Shown here in pieces: positions 1 through 8,124 of a stretch of 64,000 bases of DNA. Both the position numbers and the translations under genes were made by a program. The notes beneath the pieces are model-generated. The model did not search any database. It saw only the letters and a program-made list of their open reading frames with translations, and was not told where the DNA came from. Each line of letters starts with the position of its first letter. The first letter of the stretch is position 1. The DNA lies in assembly GCA_946221495.1 (NCBI GenBank), contig CAMIFA010000002.1, positions 22,493 through 86,492 on the forward strand. Direction: 5' to 3'. The DNA is from an uncultured cyanobacterium (lineage in GTDB: Bacteria; Cyanobacteriota; Cyanobacteriia; Cyanobacteriales; Chroococcidiopsidaceae).

Positions 1-1
1 T

Positions 2-1033
2 AGTGGCGCTACATTAGAGGGCGCTTGTCTAGAACGGGCGAACTTGACCAAAATTCAAGCCTTGGGAGCTAATTTCAACCAGGCAATACTGACGGGTGCT
101 TGCCTAGAAGCTTGGAATATTGACAGCACCACCCAACTTGACGGAGCTATTTGTGAGTATGTTTACTTGCTGAACAATCAACAAGAACGCCGTCCCAGTA
201 GTGGAGAATTTGCCCCAGGAGAATTTACCAAGCTGTTTCAAGAGGTTTTAAACACCGTTGATTTAATCTTCCGCGACGGCATTGACTGGAAGGCTTTTAC
301 TTACTCACTTAACAAGCTAATTCTTGACAATGAAGGGACTCAACTAGAGATCCAAAGCATTGAAAATAAAGGGGATGGCGTTGTTGTCGTTCGGGTGAAT
401 GTTCCCCCTGATGCAAACAAGGCTAAAATTCACAGCGAATTTAATCAAAACTATGAAGCGAAACTGAAAGCGCTAGAAGCCAGACATCAGGTAGAACTAA
501 AGGCTAAAGATGACCAGATCATCGCCATCTATCGGGAAAAAAGTGCGGATATGAAAGAAATTGCTAGTTGGCTAGCAAATAGACCCGTTACTGTTGACGT
601 TAAAGCTACAGCAGAGAGCAAAGCTATGAATGAAAGCGCTGACGAAAGCCGAAAGATTGAAATTAGTGGAAATGTTACAGGCTCAACGTTGAATTTAGGT
701 GAGATTAGTGGCACAGTTACCACAACTATCAATCAGTTACCGGATTCTTCTCAAGCTAATCAGGCTGGAATCAAAGAATTGTTAACCCAACTGCAAACTG
801 CTATTGAAGCAGAGAATGACTTGCCGCAAGAAGATAAAGCTGAGGCTTTAGAGCAAGTAAAGGTATTAGCAGAAGCAGGAAAAAATCCTCAAGAGGGGAC
901 AATGCAAAAGATGGGAAAAACAGCGATAAAGATTTTGAAAGGGACAGCTGCTGGCTTACCTAGTGCTGCTAAGTTGGTTGAAGAATGTAATAAGCTTTTG
1001 CCGTTGATTTCCAAACTTTTAGGTTTAGGCTAA
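2..1033 (+). CDS. Pentapeptide-repeat protein with C-terminal coiled coil (5' end missing)
   Basis: The frame is open from base 2. Residues before the first TTG (base 44) continue a pentapeptide pattern (ATLEG, ACLER, ANLTK, ANFNQ), so the gene starts outside the window. After the right-handed beta-helix remnant comes a compact domain (about residues 55-120 of the visible part, GEFTKLF...DWKAF), then a charged, coiled-coil-prone segment (EAKLKALEARHQVELKAKDDQ), a Ser/Thr/Gly-rich stretch and a helical hydrophobic end. Proteins joining pentapeptide repeats to this kind of region are common in cyanobacteria. Their roles are mostly unknown and no enzymatic motif is visible. Domain calls are from motif reading; the exact function is not known. 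Confidence 0.8.
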   Translation, partial: SGATLEGACLERANLTKIQALGANFNQAILTGACLEAWNIDSTTQLDGAICEYVYLLNNQQERRPSSGEFAPGEFTKLFQEVLNTVDLIFRDGIDWKAFTYSLNKLILDNEGTQLEIQSIENKGDGVVVVRVNVPPDANKAKIHSEFNQNYEAKLKALEARHQVELKAKDDQIIAIYREKSADMKEIASWLANRPVTVDVKATAESKAMNESADESRKIEISGNVTGSTLNLGEISGTVTTTINQLPDSSQANQAGIKELLTQLQTAIEAENDLPQEDKAEALEQVKVLAEAGKNPQEGTMQKMGKTAIKILKGTAAGLPSAAKLVEECNKLLPLISKLLGLG

Positions 1034-1051
1034 ATACATCAAATAAGCGAT

Positions 1052-1222
1052 CGCCCTTAAAACTGATTGCTAATATCAAGAAAATCAGTATCGCGTAGGA
1101 AATCAAGAATTGCTGCATTAACTGCATTTGAAGCACCAGATGAAGCATCATGACCGCAGTTAGGGATAATTTTTAATTTAGAGTTGGGGATGAGCGATCG
1201 CACTTGTAGCAAATTAACGCCT
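1052..1222 (-). pseudogene. 3' remnant of an alpha/beta hydrolase gene
   Basis: Read on the minus strand, this stretch encodes RSLIPNSKLKIIPNCGHDASSG followed by a FLDIS-type ending and a stop. That matches the last 50 or so residues of the intact hydrolase at 1877-2830 (RSLIPNSQLKIIPNCGHDASSG...FLDIADKF). Many differences are synonymous or conservative, so the copy was once translated as a paralogue. Nothing of the 5' part, including the nucleophile and oxyanion regions, is present. The MazEF-like pair lies between this remnant and the intact gene. Confidence 0.8.
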
Positions 1223-1279
1223 TTCGATTACTGATTATGCTACTTTTAGTAGTAGTCTAAGTAGTAAAAAATTCCGGCG

Positions 1280-1501
1280 ATGAAAGTCTCTATATCTCTG
1301 CCAGATGAGCTTGTAGCGTACTTAGACCAACGGGTAGATAACCGCAGTCAATTAATCGAGTCTTTGTTACAGCAGTGGCGCAAAAGCCAAGAAGAAAAAG
1401 CGAGCGCAGAAGCCTGTATATTGCTAGACGAACTAAACCTTGGATGGGATGAAGAATGCGAACAAGCGGCGATTACCGATTGGGAAGCATCTGGCTGGTA
1501 A
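1280..1501 (+). CDS. Ribbon-helix-helix antitoxin (MazE/CopG-like)
   Basis: The 73-residue product starts with an RHH strand-helix-helix (MKVSISLPDELVAYLDQRV, then NRSQLIESLLQQW) that would form a dimeric operator-binding domain. An acidic tail rich in Trp and Glu (LGWDEECEQAAITDWEASGW) fits the toxin-neutralising region. Its 3' end overlaps the MazF-like toxin gene in another frame, the usual antitoxin-first, translationally coupled order. RHH antitoxins normally autorepress their own promoter, which would lie in the AT-rich 1230-1270 stretch. The ATG at 1280 is the only sensible start because it begins the RHH strand. Confidence 0.85.
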   Translation: MKVSISLPDELVAYLDQRVDNRSQLIESLLQQWRKSQEEKASAEACILLDELNLGWDEECEQAAITDWEASGW

Positions 1502-1821
1502 GATTTGATCCATCGGTTGGCACAGAAATTCGCAAAACTCGCCCTGCGGTAATTATTTCAGGAACAGCATTTAGTCGGCGGAGCAAGGTAACGGTACTTC
1601 CTTTAACCACTTCTCAACCCCGCGATCAACGGCTTTTGTCTATTATGGTTCCTGTTATTCCTGCCGATGCTAATGGTTTAGATGCAGAAAGTTTTGTTAT
1701 TTGTGTTGACCCGATGACCTTTGATAAAAAGAGATTAGTGCAGTATGTTGGTCAACTAGAACAAGAGCAGATACAGCAAGCCAAGTCAATTATCAAACGA
1801 TATCTGGATCTTGAGCATTAA
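1456..1821 (+). CDS. MazF/PemK-family endoribonuclease toxin
   Basis: The protein carries the MazF/PemK core: GSIWLVRFDPSVGTEIRKTRPAVII at the N-terminus (first beta strands and the loop with the catalytic Arg), then TVLPLTTS and the later VDPMTFDKKRL strand. Family members cut mRNA at short specific sequences. The ATG at 1456 overlaps the antitoxin by 46 bases and adds about eight residues before the fold. A TTG at 1480 gives an N-terminus (M-GSIWLV) closer to typical MazF, so the true start could be 1480. Length (121 or 113 aa) is normal and the toxin looks intact. Confidence 0.9.
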   Translation: MRTSGDYRLGSIWLVRFDPSVGTEIRKTRPAVIISGTAFSRRSKVTVLPLTTSQPRDQRLLSIMVPVIPADANGLDAESFVICVDPMTFDKKRLVQYVGQLEQEQIQQAKSIIKRYLDLEH

Positions 1822-1876
1822 TGTGTTAATTAGCGATCGCATCCTAAATTAGTGCTAAATAAATAAAGCGATCCTT

Positions 1877-2830
1877 TTAAAACTTATCAGCAATATCAAG
1901 AAAATTAGTATTTCGCAAAAACTCAATAATTCCTTTATTAACTGCATCTGAAGCACCGGATGAGGCATCGTGACCGCAGTTAGGGATAATTTTTAACTGA
2001 GAATTGGGGATGAGCGATCGCAATTTTTCCCCATCAGTAGGCGGATACCAACTATCTTGTTCACCCCACAAAATTAGGGTAGGACATTTAATACCACTTA
2101 AATTATTTTGAATCTTGCTAATTATATTTGGTTTATTTTCTTGTAAATGCTCAATTTCCTGTGCCGCTATTTGTAAATCTTCGGCAACTTCCCTAACAGT
2201 ACCAGGCAATTCAATAAACGGGTAACTGATCCAATAAACATCTTCTTCTGTGAGAATTGATGCGTCGAATAACACCCCACGCCGCTCTATTTTCATGATT
2301 TCGTGTATTAGCGGTGCTAAAAAGTAAGTCAGACGAGCAGAGTCAATTTTCTGCACTAAATCTAATGGCATTTGAGACAACGCCACCATTCCCCAATGCG
2401 GCAAATGTTGAGGGAAGATCGGCACATTCACTACTATTAACCGTGCTAATAATTTCGGATACGCTAAAGCAACTCCTAGACTAGTTAATGCTCCCAGCGA
2501 CTCCGCAACAACTATAGGCGGTTCACCATTACATAAAGCGCTAATAATTCGTTCTAGTTCAATAATTTGATGATCATGTCTTTCTGGTTCCATCGGTTTT
2601 TGAGAGAAACCGTAGCCTTTGGCATCAAAACAAATTACTCGGAAATATTGCGATAGTGGCTCTACAGAACGCCGCCAATTATAACTCCAACTACCGATAC
2701 CATGAACTAAAAACAGTGGTTTTCCTCTACCCTTTTCACCATAGGCAATTGAAACAGAGCGTCCATTAGCATCAATAATATTCAGATTTTGTCTTCCTTT
2801 CGGAAATGTTGCCTTCCACCAGTCTTGCAT
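1877..2830 (-). CDS. Alpha/beta hydrolase
   Basis: This 317-residue protein has an alpha/beta hydrolase fold. An oxyanion-hole HGIG lies at residues 43-46, a nucleophile elbow AESLGA has Ser111 (Ala replaces the usual first Gly), the likely acid is Asp259 in LILWGEQD, and His287 is in NCGHD. The order and spacing match single-domain hydrolases of the epoxide-hydrolase/haloperoxidase type. The substrate cannot be told. No signal peptide is evident, so it should be cytoplasmic. A decayed copy of its 3' end lies at 1052-1222. Confidence 0.85.
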   Translation of the reverse strand: MQDWWKATFPKGRQNLNIIDANGRSVSIAYGEKGRGKPLFLVHGIGSWSYNWRRSVEPLSQYFRVICFDAKGYGFSQKPMEPERHDHQIIELERIISALCNGEPPIVVAESLGALTSLGVALAYPKLLARLIVVNVPIFPQHLPHWGMVALSQMPLDLVQKIDSARLTYFLAPLIHEIMKIERRGVLFDASILTEEDVYWISYPFIELPGTVREVAEDLQIAAQEIEHLQENKPNIISKIQNNLSGIKCPTLILWGEQDSWYPPTDGEKLRSLIPNSQLKIIPNCGHDASSGASDAVNKGIIEFLRNTNFLDIADKF

Positions 2831-3054
2831 TACTTTAACTAATACCTTAATTATCCTTTTACAGCATTTACTAGTAGTAATCTAAATGAGTCACACGCTA
2901 AAGCTGACTAGCCCTATACTAGCCACATTCAATTCAGTTAATAAGTAGATCGAAACATGATTTGCTTGAGGTCGTGCTGTACCTGAAGCCAGATTTACTA
3001 TTTGGAGGGTTTAAGAAATATACCTCTATTGTGTGTATTTAATTTTGCTTCTGT

Positions 3055-3972
3055 TCACTCAAAGTCTTCCCTAACTTCCCTAACCTCTAATCCTTGACTC
3101 CTAAATGTTTTTGCTCTCATCACTTCACCTACAGTTACATTTAGCTGATCACCGACTAGGAGAACTACAGCAGTCATATAGAGCCATAGCATTAAAACAA
3201 TAACAGCCCCAACAGCGCCGTAAGCTTGGTTGTAGTTGCCGAAGTTAGCTACATATAACCGAAATAAACCAGATAAAATTGCCCACGAAACAGCCGCTAA
3301 AACTGCGCCTGGCATCATCGGTGTACCAGAATCCCAACGGCTTGGTCCATAGCGGTAAATAAAGGCAAAGGCAGTGGAAACAATACCCAAGGCTAAAGGC
3401 CAGCTTAAAAGTCGCCAAACAGTTAAAAGAATTGCAAAACCACTTTCGCGGACAAAAAATTTCAATAGCCAGTCACTGATAAATACTAGGAAAGAAGCTA
3501 GGAGTAGTAATATAATTGTGCCGATAGTAAGAGCGAGGGAAATTAGTTTAGCTTTCCAGAATGGGCGGATTTGATTGGGTGGAATTTGATGAATTTGATC
3601 GAGGGCATTCATTGCTGCACTCAGCGCCCCGGAAGCCGCCCAAATTGCTACTACAAAACTGATAGAAAATAACCTTGTGTTTTTTGTGTGAGTAATAGTT
3701 CTAGCGAAGTCCCGCATCAATACTAATGCTTCATCCGGTGCAACTTTACTTAGTTGATCTGCTAGCTGTTTAAATGTGGATTGTAAAGATTCTTCAAATA
3801 AGCCGATCGCTGTAAGAACGGCGAGAATTGCTGGGAACAAAGACAACATCGCGTTGTAAGCGATTTCTGACGAGAAACCCAGAAGTCTTCTTTCGCCGAC
3901 GCGAACAAAGGTTTTTTTCAGCGTATCCCAATTAATATGGCGAAAGAACCGGATAAAGCGAATGTTTAGCAT
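3055..3972 (-). CDS. YihY/BrkB family inner-membrane protein
   Basis: A 305-residue integral membrane protein with the YihY/BrkB pattern: an amphipathic N-terminus, a first segment with ...SSEIAYNAMLSLFPAILAVLTAIGLF, a central helix ISFVVAIWAASGALSAAMNALD, and a last pair of segments around AYGAVGAVIVLMLWLYMTAVVLLVGDQLN. About six membrane helices are visible. The family was once mis-annotated as ribonuclease BN; its real function is unsettled (possibly a transporter or envelope role). It lies just upstream of thrC's 3' end (44-bp gap), but the gene order suggests no functional link. Confidence 0.9.
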   Translation of the reverse strand: MLNIRFIRFFRHINWDTLKKTFVRVGERRLLGFSSEIAYNAMLSLFPAILAVLTAIGLFEESLQSTFKQLADQLSKVAPDEALVLMRDFARTITHTKNTRLFSISFVVAIWAASGALSAAMNALDQIHQIPPNQIRPFWKAKLISLALTIGTIILLLLASFLVFISDWLLKFFVRESGFAILLTVWRLLSWPLALGIVSTAFAFIYRYGPSRWDSGTPMMPGAVLAAVSWAILSGLFRLYVANFGNYNQAYGAVGAVIVLMLWLYMTAVVLLVGDQLNVTVGEVMRAKTFRSQGLEVREVREDFE

Positions 3973-4016
3973 TATTGGGATTGCCGCAGTTTCGTTATTG
4001 ATTCTTAACTCCTAAT

Positions 4017-5102
4017 TTATAGTCCCATCACTTCAGCGACTGCGGCTAAGTTTGGTTCTACTCCTTGAGTGAAGGAGTTTTGACTGTGTTCAATTGCTGT
4101 AGCTGGATCTTTAAGTCCATTTCCGGTAAGTACACAAACAACCGTTGCTCCGGTAGGAATTTGGTCTTTTACCTTCAGCATTCCAGCGACGGAAGCAGCA
4201 CTAGCAGGTTCACAGAAGATGCCTTCTTCGGCAGCTAGAAGTTTGTAAGCTGCTAAAATTTCGGCATCTGTAACGGCGTTGAATTGTCCCATACTTGCTG
4301 ATTGGACGGCGATCGCTTTTTGCCAATTAGCGGGATTCCCAATGCGGATTGCGGTTGCTATGGTGTCTGGATGCGCTACTGGCTGCCCGGTAATTAAAGG
4401 TGATGCTCCTGCTGCTTGGAAGCCCATCATCCGGGGTAGGCGATCGCATTTATCTACTTTGTGATACTCACAAAATCCCATCCAGTACGCTGTAATATTT
4501 CCCGCATTACCTACGGGAATACACAACCAATCTGGGGCATTACCCAGCGCCTCGACAATTTCAAACGCAGCTGTTTTCTGTCCTTCTAAGCGATAAGGAT
4601 TAACTGAATTAACTAAAGTAACCGGATAGTTAATTGCCATCTCGCGGACAATTTCTAGCGCTTGGTCAAAATTACCTTTAATTGATAATACTTCTGCGCC
4701 ATACAACAATGCCTGCGCCAACTTTCCTAGAGCCACATACCCTTCCGGAATCAGCACAAATGCCCGCATTCCACCACGTCTGGCATACGCCGCCGCCGCC
4801 GCCGAGGTATTGCCCGTACTCGCACAAATTACCGCTTGCGCCCCAGCTTCTTTTGCTTTGGAAATTGCCATTGTCATTCCCCGATCTTTGAAGCTACCAG
4901 TAGGGTTAAGACCGTCGTATTTAACTAAGACACGCACTTGTCTGCCGATCAACTCAGCAATGGCGGGAACGGGAATTAGGGGCGTGTTACCTTCTTGTAA
5001 AGTGACAACAGGTGTTGTTTGGGTTACTGGCAGGTATTGGCGATACGCTTCTATCAGCCCAGGCCAGAGTCGATTAGTTGTTGTAGACAAACTCAAAGTC
5101 AC
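4017..5102 (-). CDS. thrC: Threonine synthase
   Basis: Pyridoxal-phosphate enzyme of fold type II that converts O-phospho-L-homoserine to L-threonine. The PLP lysine is Lys72 in [24 protein letters not shown] binds substrate phosphate and the glycine-rich [12 protein letters not shown] loop grips the cofactor phosphate. Length 361 aa matches the short bacterial/cyanobacterial ThrC subtype, distinct from plant-type enzymes with a SAM-binding extension. The start at 5102 leaves a complete N-terminus ([17 protein letters not shown]). Monocistronic as far as can be seen. Confidence 0.95.
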   Translation of the reverse strand: MTLSLSTTTNRLWPGLIEAYRQYLPVTQTTPVVTLQEGNTPLIPVPAIAELIGRQVRVLVKYDGLNPTGSFKDRGMTMAISKAKEAGAQAVICASTGNTSAAAAAYARRGGMRAFVLIPEGYVALGKLAQALLYGAEVLSIKGNFDQALEIVREMAINYPVTLVNSVNPYRLEGQKTAAFEIVEALGNAPDWLCIPVGNAGNITAYWMGFCEYHKVDKCDRLPRMMGFQAAGASPLITGQPVAHPDTIATAIRIGNPANWQKAIAVQSASMGQFNAVTDAEILAAYKLLAAEEGIFCEPASAASVAGMLKVKDQIPTGATVVCVLTGNGLKDPATAIEHSQNSFTQGVEPNLAAVAEVMGL

Positions 5103-5337
5103 GGTATTAGCAAGCTAGCGTCGGTTTTTTTGGCAATTGATTTTTCGCCCCTCCTCAAGCTAAAGCAGGAAGAGGCAGTATGCATCAAAGCAATTATGTT
5201 TAGTCTACCCCGATAGCATGACCATCTGGCAGCAGAACAAATAGCCACTTTCAAAATCGCCACAGAAAATTTAATTGTGGTGAACATTCAAGATACAATA
5301 CTCAGTGGTGTGAGTAGGCAAAAATACTATTTAGCTG

Positions 5338-5586
5338 ATGTTAAGCTGTCCATCTAGTCTGTCCCCTTCCCAAGTAGTGAGCAATTCTCAACCTATGAGG
5401 AGTGCGTCAAGGCAACTCTCCAGCTTGTATGAGTCAAAGGTTCCTTATCAAGCTGCTCAAAAAGTTAAGTTTCTGCACTTAGAAGCAGAAATTGAGTCAC
5501 TGCTACAGCAGTTACAAACCTTAAAGCAACAACGCATAGCTCATTCTAGCTGTGATACTGTTGGCATTGAGATCAGTGTAAATTAA
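5338..5586 (+). CDS. Small conserved cyanobacterial coiled-coil protein
   Basis: An 82-residue product with a low-complexity, Ser-rich first third and a conserved-looking helical core, YQAAQKVKFLHLEAEIES then LLQQLQTLKQQR, with heptad spacing typical of a short coiled coil. The type recurs in cyanobacteria as an uncharacterised small protein. Its stop is 5 bases from the convergent stop of the next gene. The first 25-30 residues look unconserved, so the real start could be the internal Met near residue 19 (MRSASRQL). Function unknown. Confidence 0.6.
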   Translation: MLSCPSSLSPSQVVSNSQPMRSASRQLSSLYESKVPYQAAQKVKFLHLEAEIESLLQQLQTLKQQRIAHSSCDTVGIEISVN

Positions 5587-5591
5587 GTGAA

Positions 5592-7889
5592 CTATTGAAA
5601 GCGTTGGTGTTTAACTGACCAGCGCTGGAGACTATAGCTAGAACTCTTGACTAATAAAGCCGGAGGAGCATCGTCTTTTAGATCCGTGATCGCAATCATG
5701 CTTTGCTGGGATGCGGTGCTAAATTCGCTGTAAAGCACCTTACCAGTGTGAGAAAAAATTATTGTCCGCGATCGCGGTGGTTTTGCTTGATCTAGCTGAG
5801 TATTTAAGGCAGCTATTGTCTGTGAGGGGATAGTTATCACTACTTCCGCCAAGTTATCTCCGGTTAAATCAATTAATTGAGCTGGCAATTGCTCGAAATT
5901 TTGAGATAACTGCTCAAAGCTGGGAACAGTTGTCTTGGTAGGATTTGATTTTTGGATCTCTTGCCATAGTGCAGGTAAAATTGCCGCTAATTCTACAGGT
6001 TGCTCTTGTTGGCTTAAATCTGCCAAGGTAATAGATTCAGCTTGTACCCATTCCAAGGCTGCTTGGGTAAGTGCTAGTGAGCGCTGTAAATTAGGATCGG
6101 TATGATTAATATTTTCAGCAGCAGCCGCTAATAACTTCAAAACACCGCCGCGCCATTGAACTGCTTTGACTGTAGCTATAGTTATTTCCTGTTGTCCGTC
6201 TGGTAGCCAAGTAATTAACTGGATTTGCGAGTCTGTATCTAACCCCAGCTGCTGCCATAGTGACTTTACTGGTAGCAAGTTGGGAAATGGGGATTGCTGC
6301 CAATTTTTACCGTCATGATATGCAGATATTTGGATTTGATACCAATAAGCTGTATCAGTCTCTTTGAGCGGCGTTTGATTGAGTTGCAGCCACTCGCTAG
6401 GATTAAGCTTCGTAATTGGTTGCACAGAACCAATAATGCGGCTGGGATAACTGGCTGAGATTTTAGGAGTTGAAAAGTCACCTTCTAGGCGTTTGAGCAA
6501 ATTCTGGATATAAGTAATGTTTGCCTTCGTGGTTTTCGGCTGCTGCTTCAGCCAAGCGATCGCCCTGCTTCTTCCTTCTTTAGCTCCCGTAATTAGCGCT
6601 CCCCAAGCTTTTACCTCTAGACGAGCAGGATTTAGCCGCAATGCCACTTCCACCCGATTCCCCAAACGACCTGTATCTGCCGCTAGTAGTGCGGCAATTT
6701 CTTGAGTGTCTTCTATTGATGATTTTTGAAATACCTGTAAGCCTTCACTCCAACGACCATCAATTAATTTTGCCAGCACTTCTTGACTAGGACTTGCCCA
6801 AGCTTTCTGAGCTTGACTGTTGGTAAGCTGTGCGTATAACTTAATTAAATCCATTTGCGCTTGAGCGGCAGTTGACCATTTATGCTGTTGCTTGATAAAT
6901 TGCAACCACTTCCACGCAGGTGACCATAAACCAGTACGAGCCAGGAGAATTGCTTTTTGATAGGCAGAATTATTTAAAGCTGGTTCTGCTAAGGAAATAA
7001 GTTCTAGCTGGACTGGATCAAGGAAATATTGTGCAGGTTTAACTTGGTAAACGCGCAGTTGTGGTTCTAAGTCAATTGTTTGATTTACGACTAATTCTGG
7101 AGAACTGCCGCTTGTTACTTGCTGCCATTGGGGTTGTCCGATGGTACTTGTCCAAGGCAACATTAAATTTAGGTGAGAACGGCTGGGATTGTAGTGAATA
7201 ATTTGACCGTAGGCGATCGCTCTTGTTCCTTGAACACGCTCACCCCAAAGATAAAACCAGATACCTGCTGGTGTAGAACCTTCAAAGCGCCGTAGTTGCG
7301 TAAGTGGTAACAAACGGCTGGAACCAGGATCGGCGACTTCGCCATTCAGCAATGGGGCGATCGCCAATGATTCTTCTAGTCCTGCTATTGACACTTGATC
7401 AATTAGCTGGTAATAAATTTCAGGTTGCGGCTTTTGTCCAGCTACGCTTGAGGTAAGTTCGTAAACCCGTAGTTCCACAATCTGTTGTGAAGATAGTACA
7501 GGAATTAGGACAGAAGTTGATTGTAATCTAGACTCCAACTTCAAAGGTTCCCCTAGTATCTGTCCCTGCTTACTTAGGCTAGCTTGAATTTGTTTCAGGG
7601 TTTGCGGTTGTGGGTTAACTAAAGGGATTTTTGCCCATTCTGGTAATAAATAATTGATTGAACTGAGCGCGTCAGGGTTAATAAATAATTGTAGGCTTAA
7701 CCAAATTCCACCTGTAACTAAACTACCACTGCTCAAGAAAACAATTATCCATAGCAGTGATGCTGTCCATCGCTTAACCGTAACTGACTGAGACTGAGAG
7801 CGATCAGTTACATGAGAGACACGACTATCTGGGACTCTACTAATCTGTTGTACTGGAATACGTTGTTTTTTCAATGGCGTTTGTGGCAT
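5592..7889 (-). CDS. Large membrane-anchored protein of unknown function
   Basis: A 765-residue protein with a basic N-terminus followed by one membrane segment at about residues 44-69 (LLWIIVFLSSGSLVTGGIWLSL), so the remaining ~690 residues are probably outside the cytoplasmic membrane. The middle part is helical and Gln/Leu-rich. The C-terminal third contains beta-rich, propeller/FG-GAP-like wording (DLTGDNLAEVVITIPSQ, ITDLKDDAPPALLVK). I recognise the type as an uncharacterised cyanobacterial protein and assign no function. The next gene upstream is a Ser/Thr kinase on the same strand, 235 bp away. Confidence 0.75.
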   Translation of the reverse strand: MPQTPLKKQRIPVQQISRVPDSRVSHVTDRSQSQSVTVKRWTASLLWIIVFLSSGSLVTGGIWLSLQLFINPDALSSINYLLPEWAKIPLVNPQPQTLKQIQASLSKQGQILGEPLKLESRLQSTSVLIPVLSSQQIVELRVYELTSSVAGQKPQPEIYYQLIDQVSIAGLEESLAIAPLLNGEVADPGSSRLLPLTQLRRFEGSTPAGIWFYLWGERVQGTRAIAYGQIIHYNPSRSHLNLMLPWTSTIGQPQWQQVTSGSSPELVVNQTIDLEPQLRVYQVKPAQYFLDPVQLELISLAEPALNNSAYQKAILLARTGLWSPAWKWLQFIKQQHKWSTAAQAQMDLIKLYAQLTNSQAQKAWASPSQEVLAKLIDGRWSEGLQVFQKSSIEDTQEIAALLAADTGRLGNRVEVALRLNPARLEVKAWGALITGAKEGRSRAIAWLKQQPKTTKANITYIQNLLKRLEGDFSTPKISASYPSRIIGSVQPITKLNPSEWLQLNQTPLKETDTAYWYQIQISAYHDGKNWQQSPFPNLLPVKSLWQQLGLDTDSQIQLITWLPDGQQEITIATVKAVQWRGGVLKLLAAAAENINHTDPNLQRSLALTQAALEWVQAESITLADLSQQEQPVELAAILPALWQEIQKSNPTKTTVPSFEQLSQNFEQLPAQLIDLTGDNLAEVVITIPSQTIAALNTQLDQAKPPRSRTIIFSHTGKVLYSEFSTASQQSMIAITDLKDDAPPALLVKSSSYSLQRWSVKHQRFQ

Positions 7890-7937
7890 CTAGGATTCAG
7901 TCAACAGATTCCTCTAAAAACATTTTTTTAGTACAGG

Positions 7938-8008
7938 ACTTACGCAAAAACTCTCTCAAACTCTTATTTCTTGGTGTACTTTGCGTCCTTGGCGGTTCGT
8001 TTTTCCTT
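7938..8008. repeat. Dispersed cyanobacterial spacer repeat (TTTGCGTCCTTGGCGGTTCG type)
   Basis: The spacer between two same-strand genes carries the familiar cyanobacterial intergenic phrase ending in TTTGCGTCCTTGGCGGTTCG, preceded by ACGCAAAAACTCTC. This kind of sequence is multi-copy in many filamentous cyanobacterial genomes. No second copy exists in this window, so the assignment rests on recognition. No promoter or terminator could be resolved within it. Confidence 0.4.
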
Positions 8009-8124
8009 TACTAGTGCCTAAGTCCCATAGTAATTAAATATACTTATAAGTGTATTTTGATTTGCTGAATCTTAGCAATCGCAGGCCAATTTAAAAGGTA
8101 ATTACAGGTAATCTTGAACTGCGC

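Noticed and set aside
969..1151. Minus-strand ORF of 60 residues
   Set aside because: It is a wrong-frame reading of the hydrolase 3' remnant; the homologous frame is a different one.
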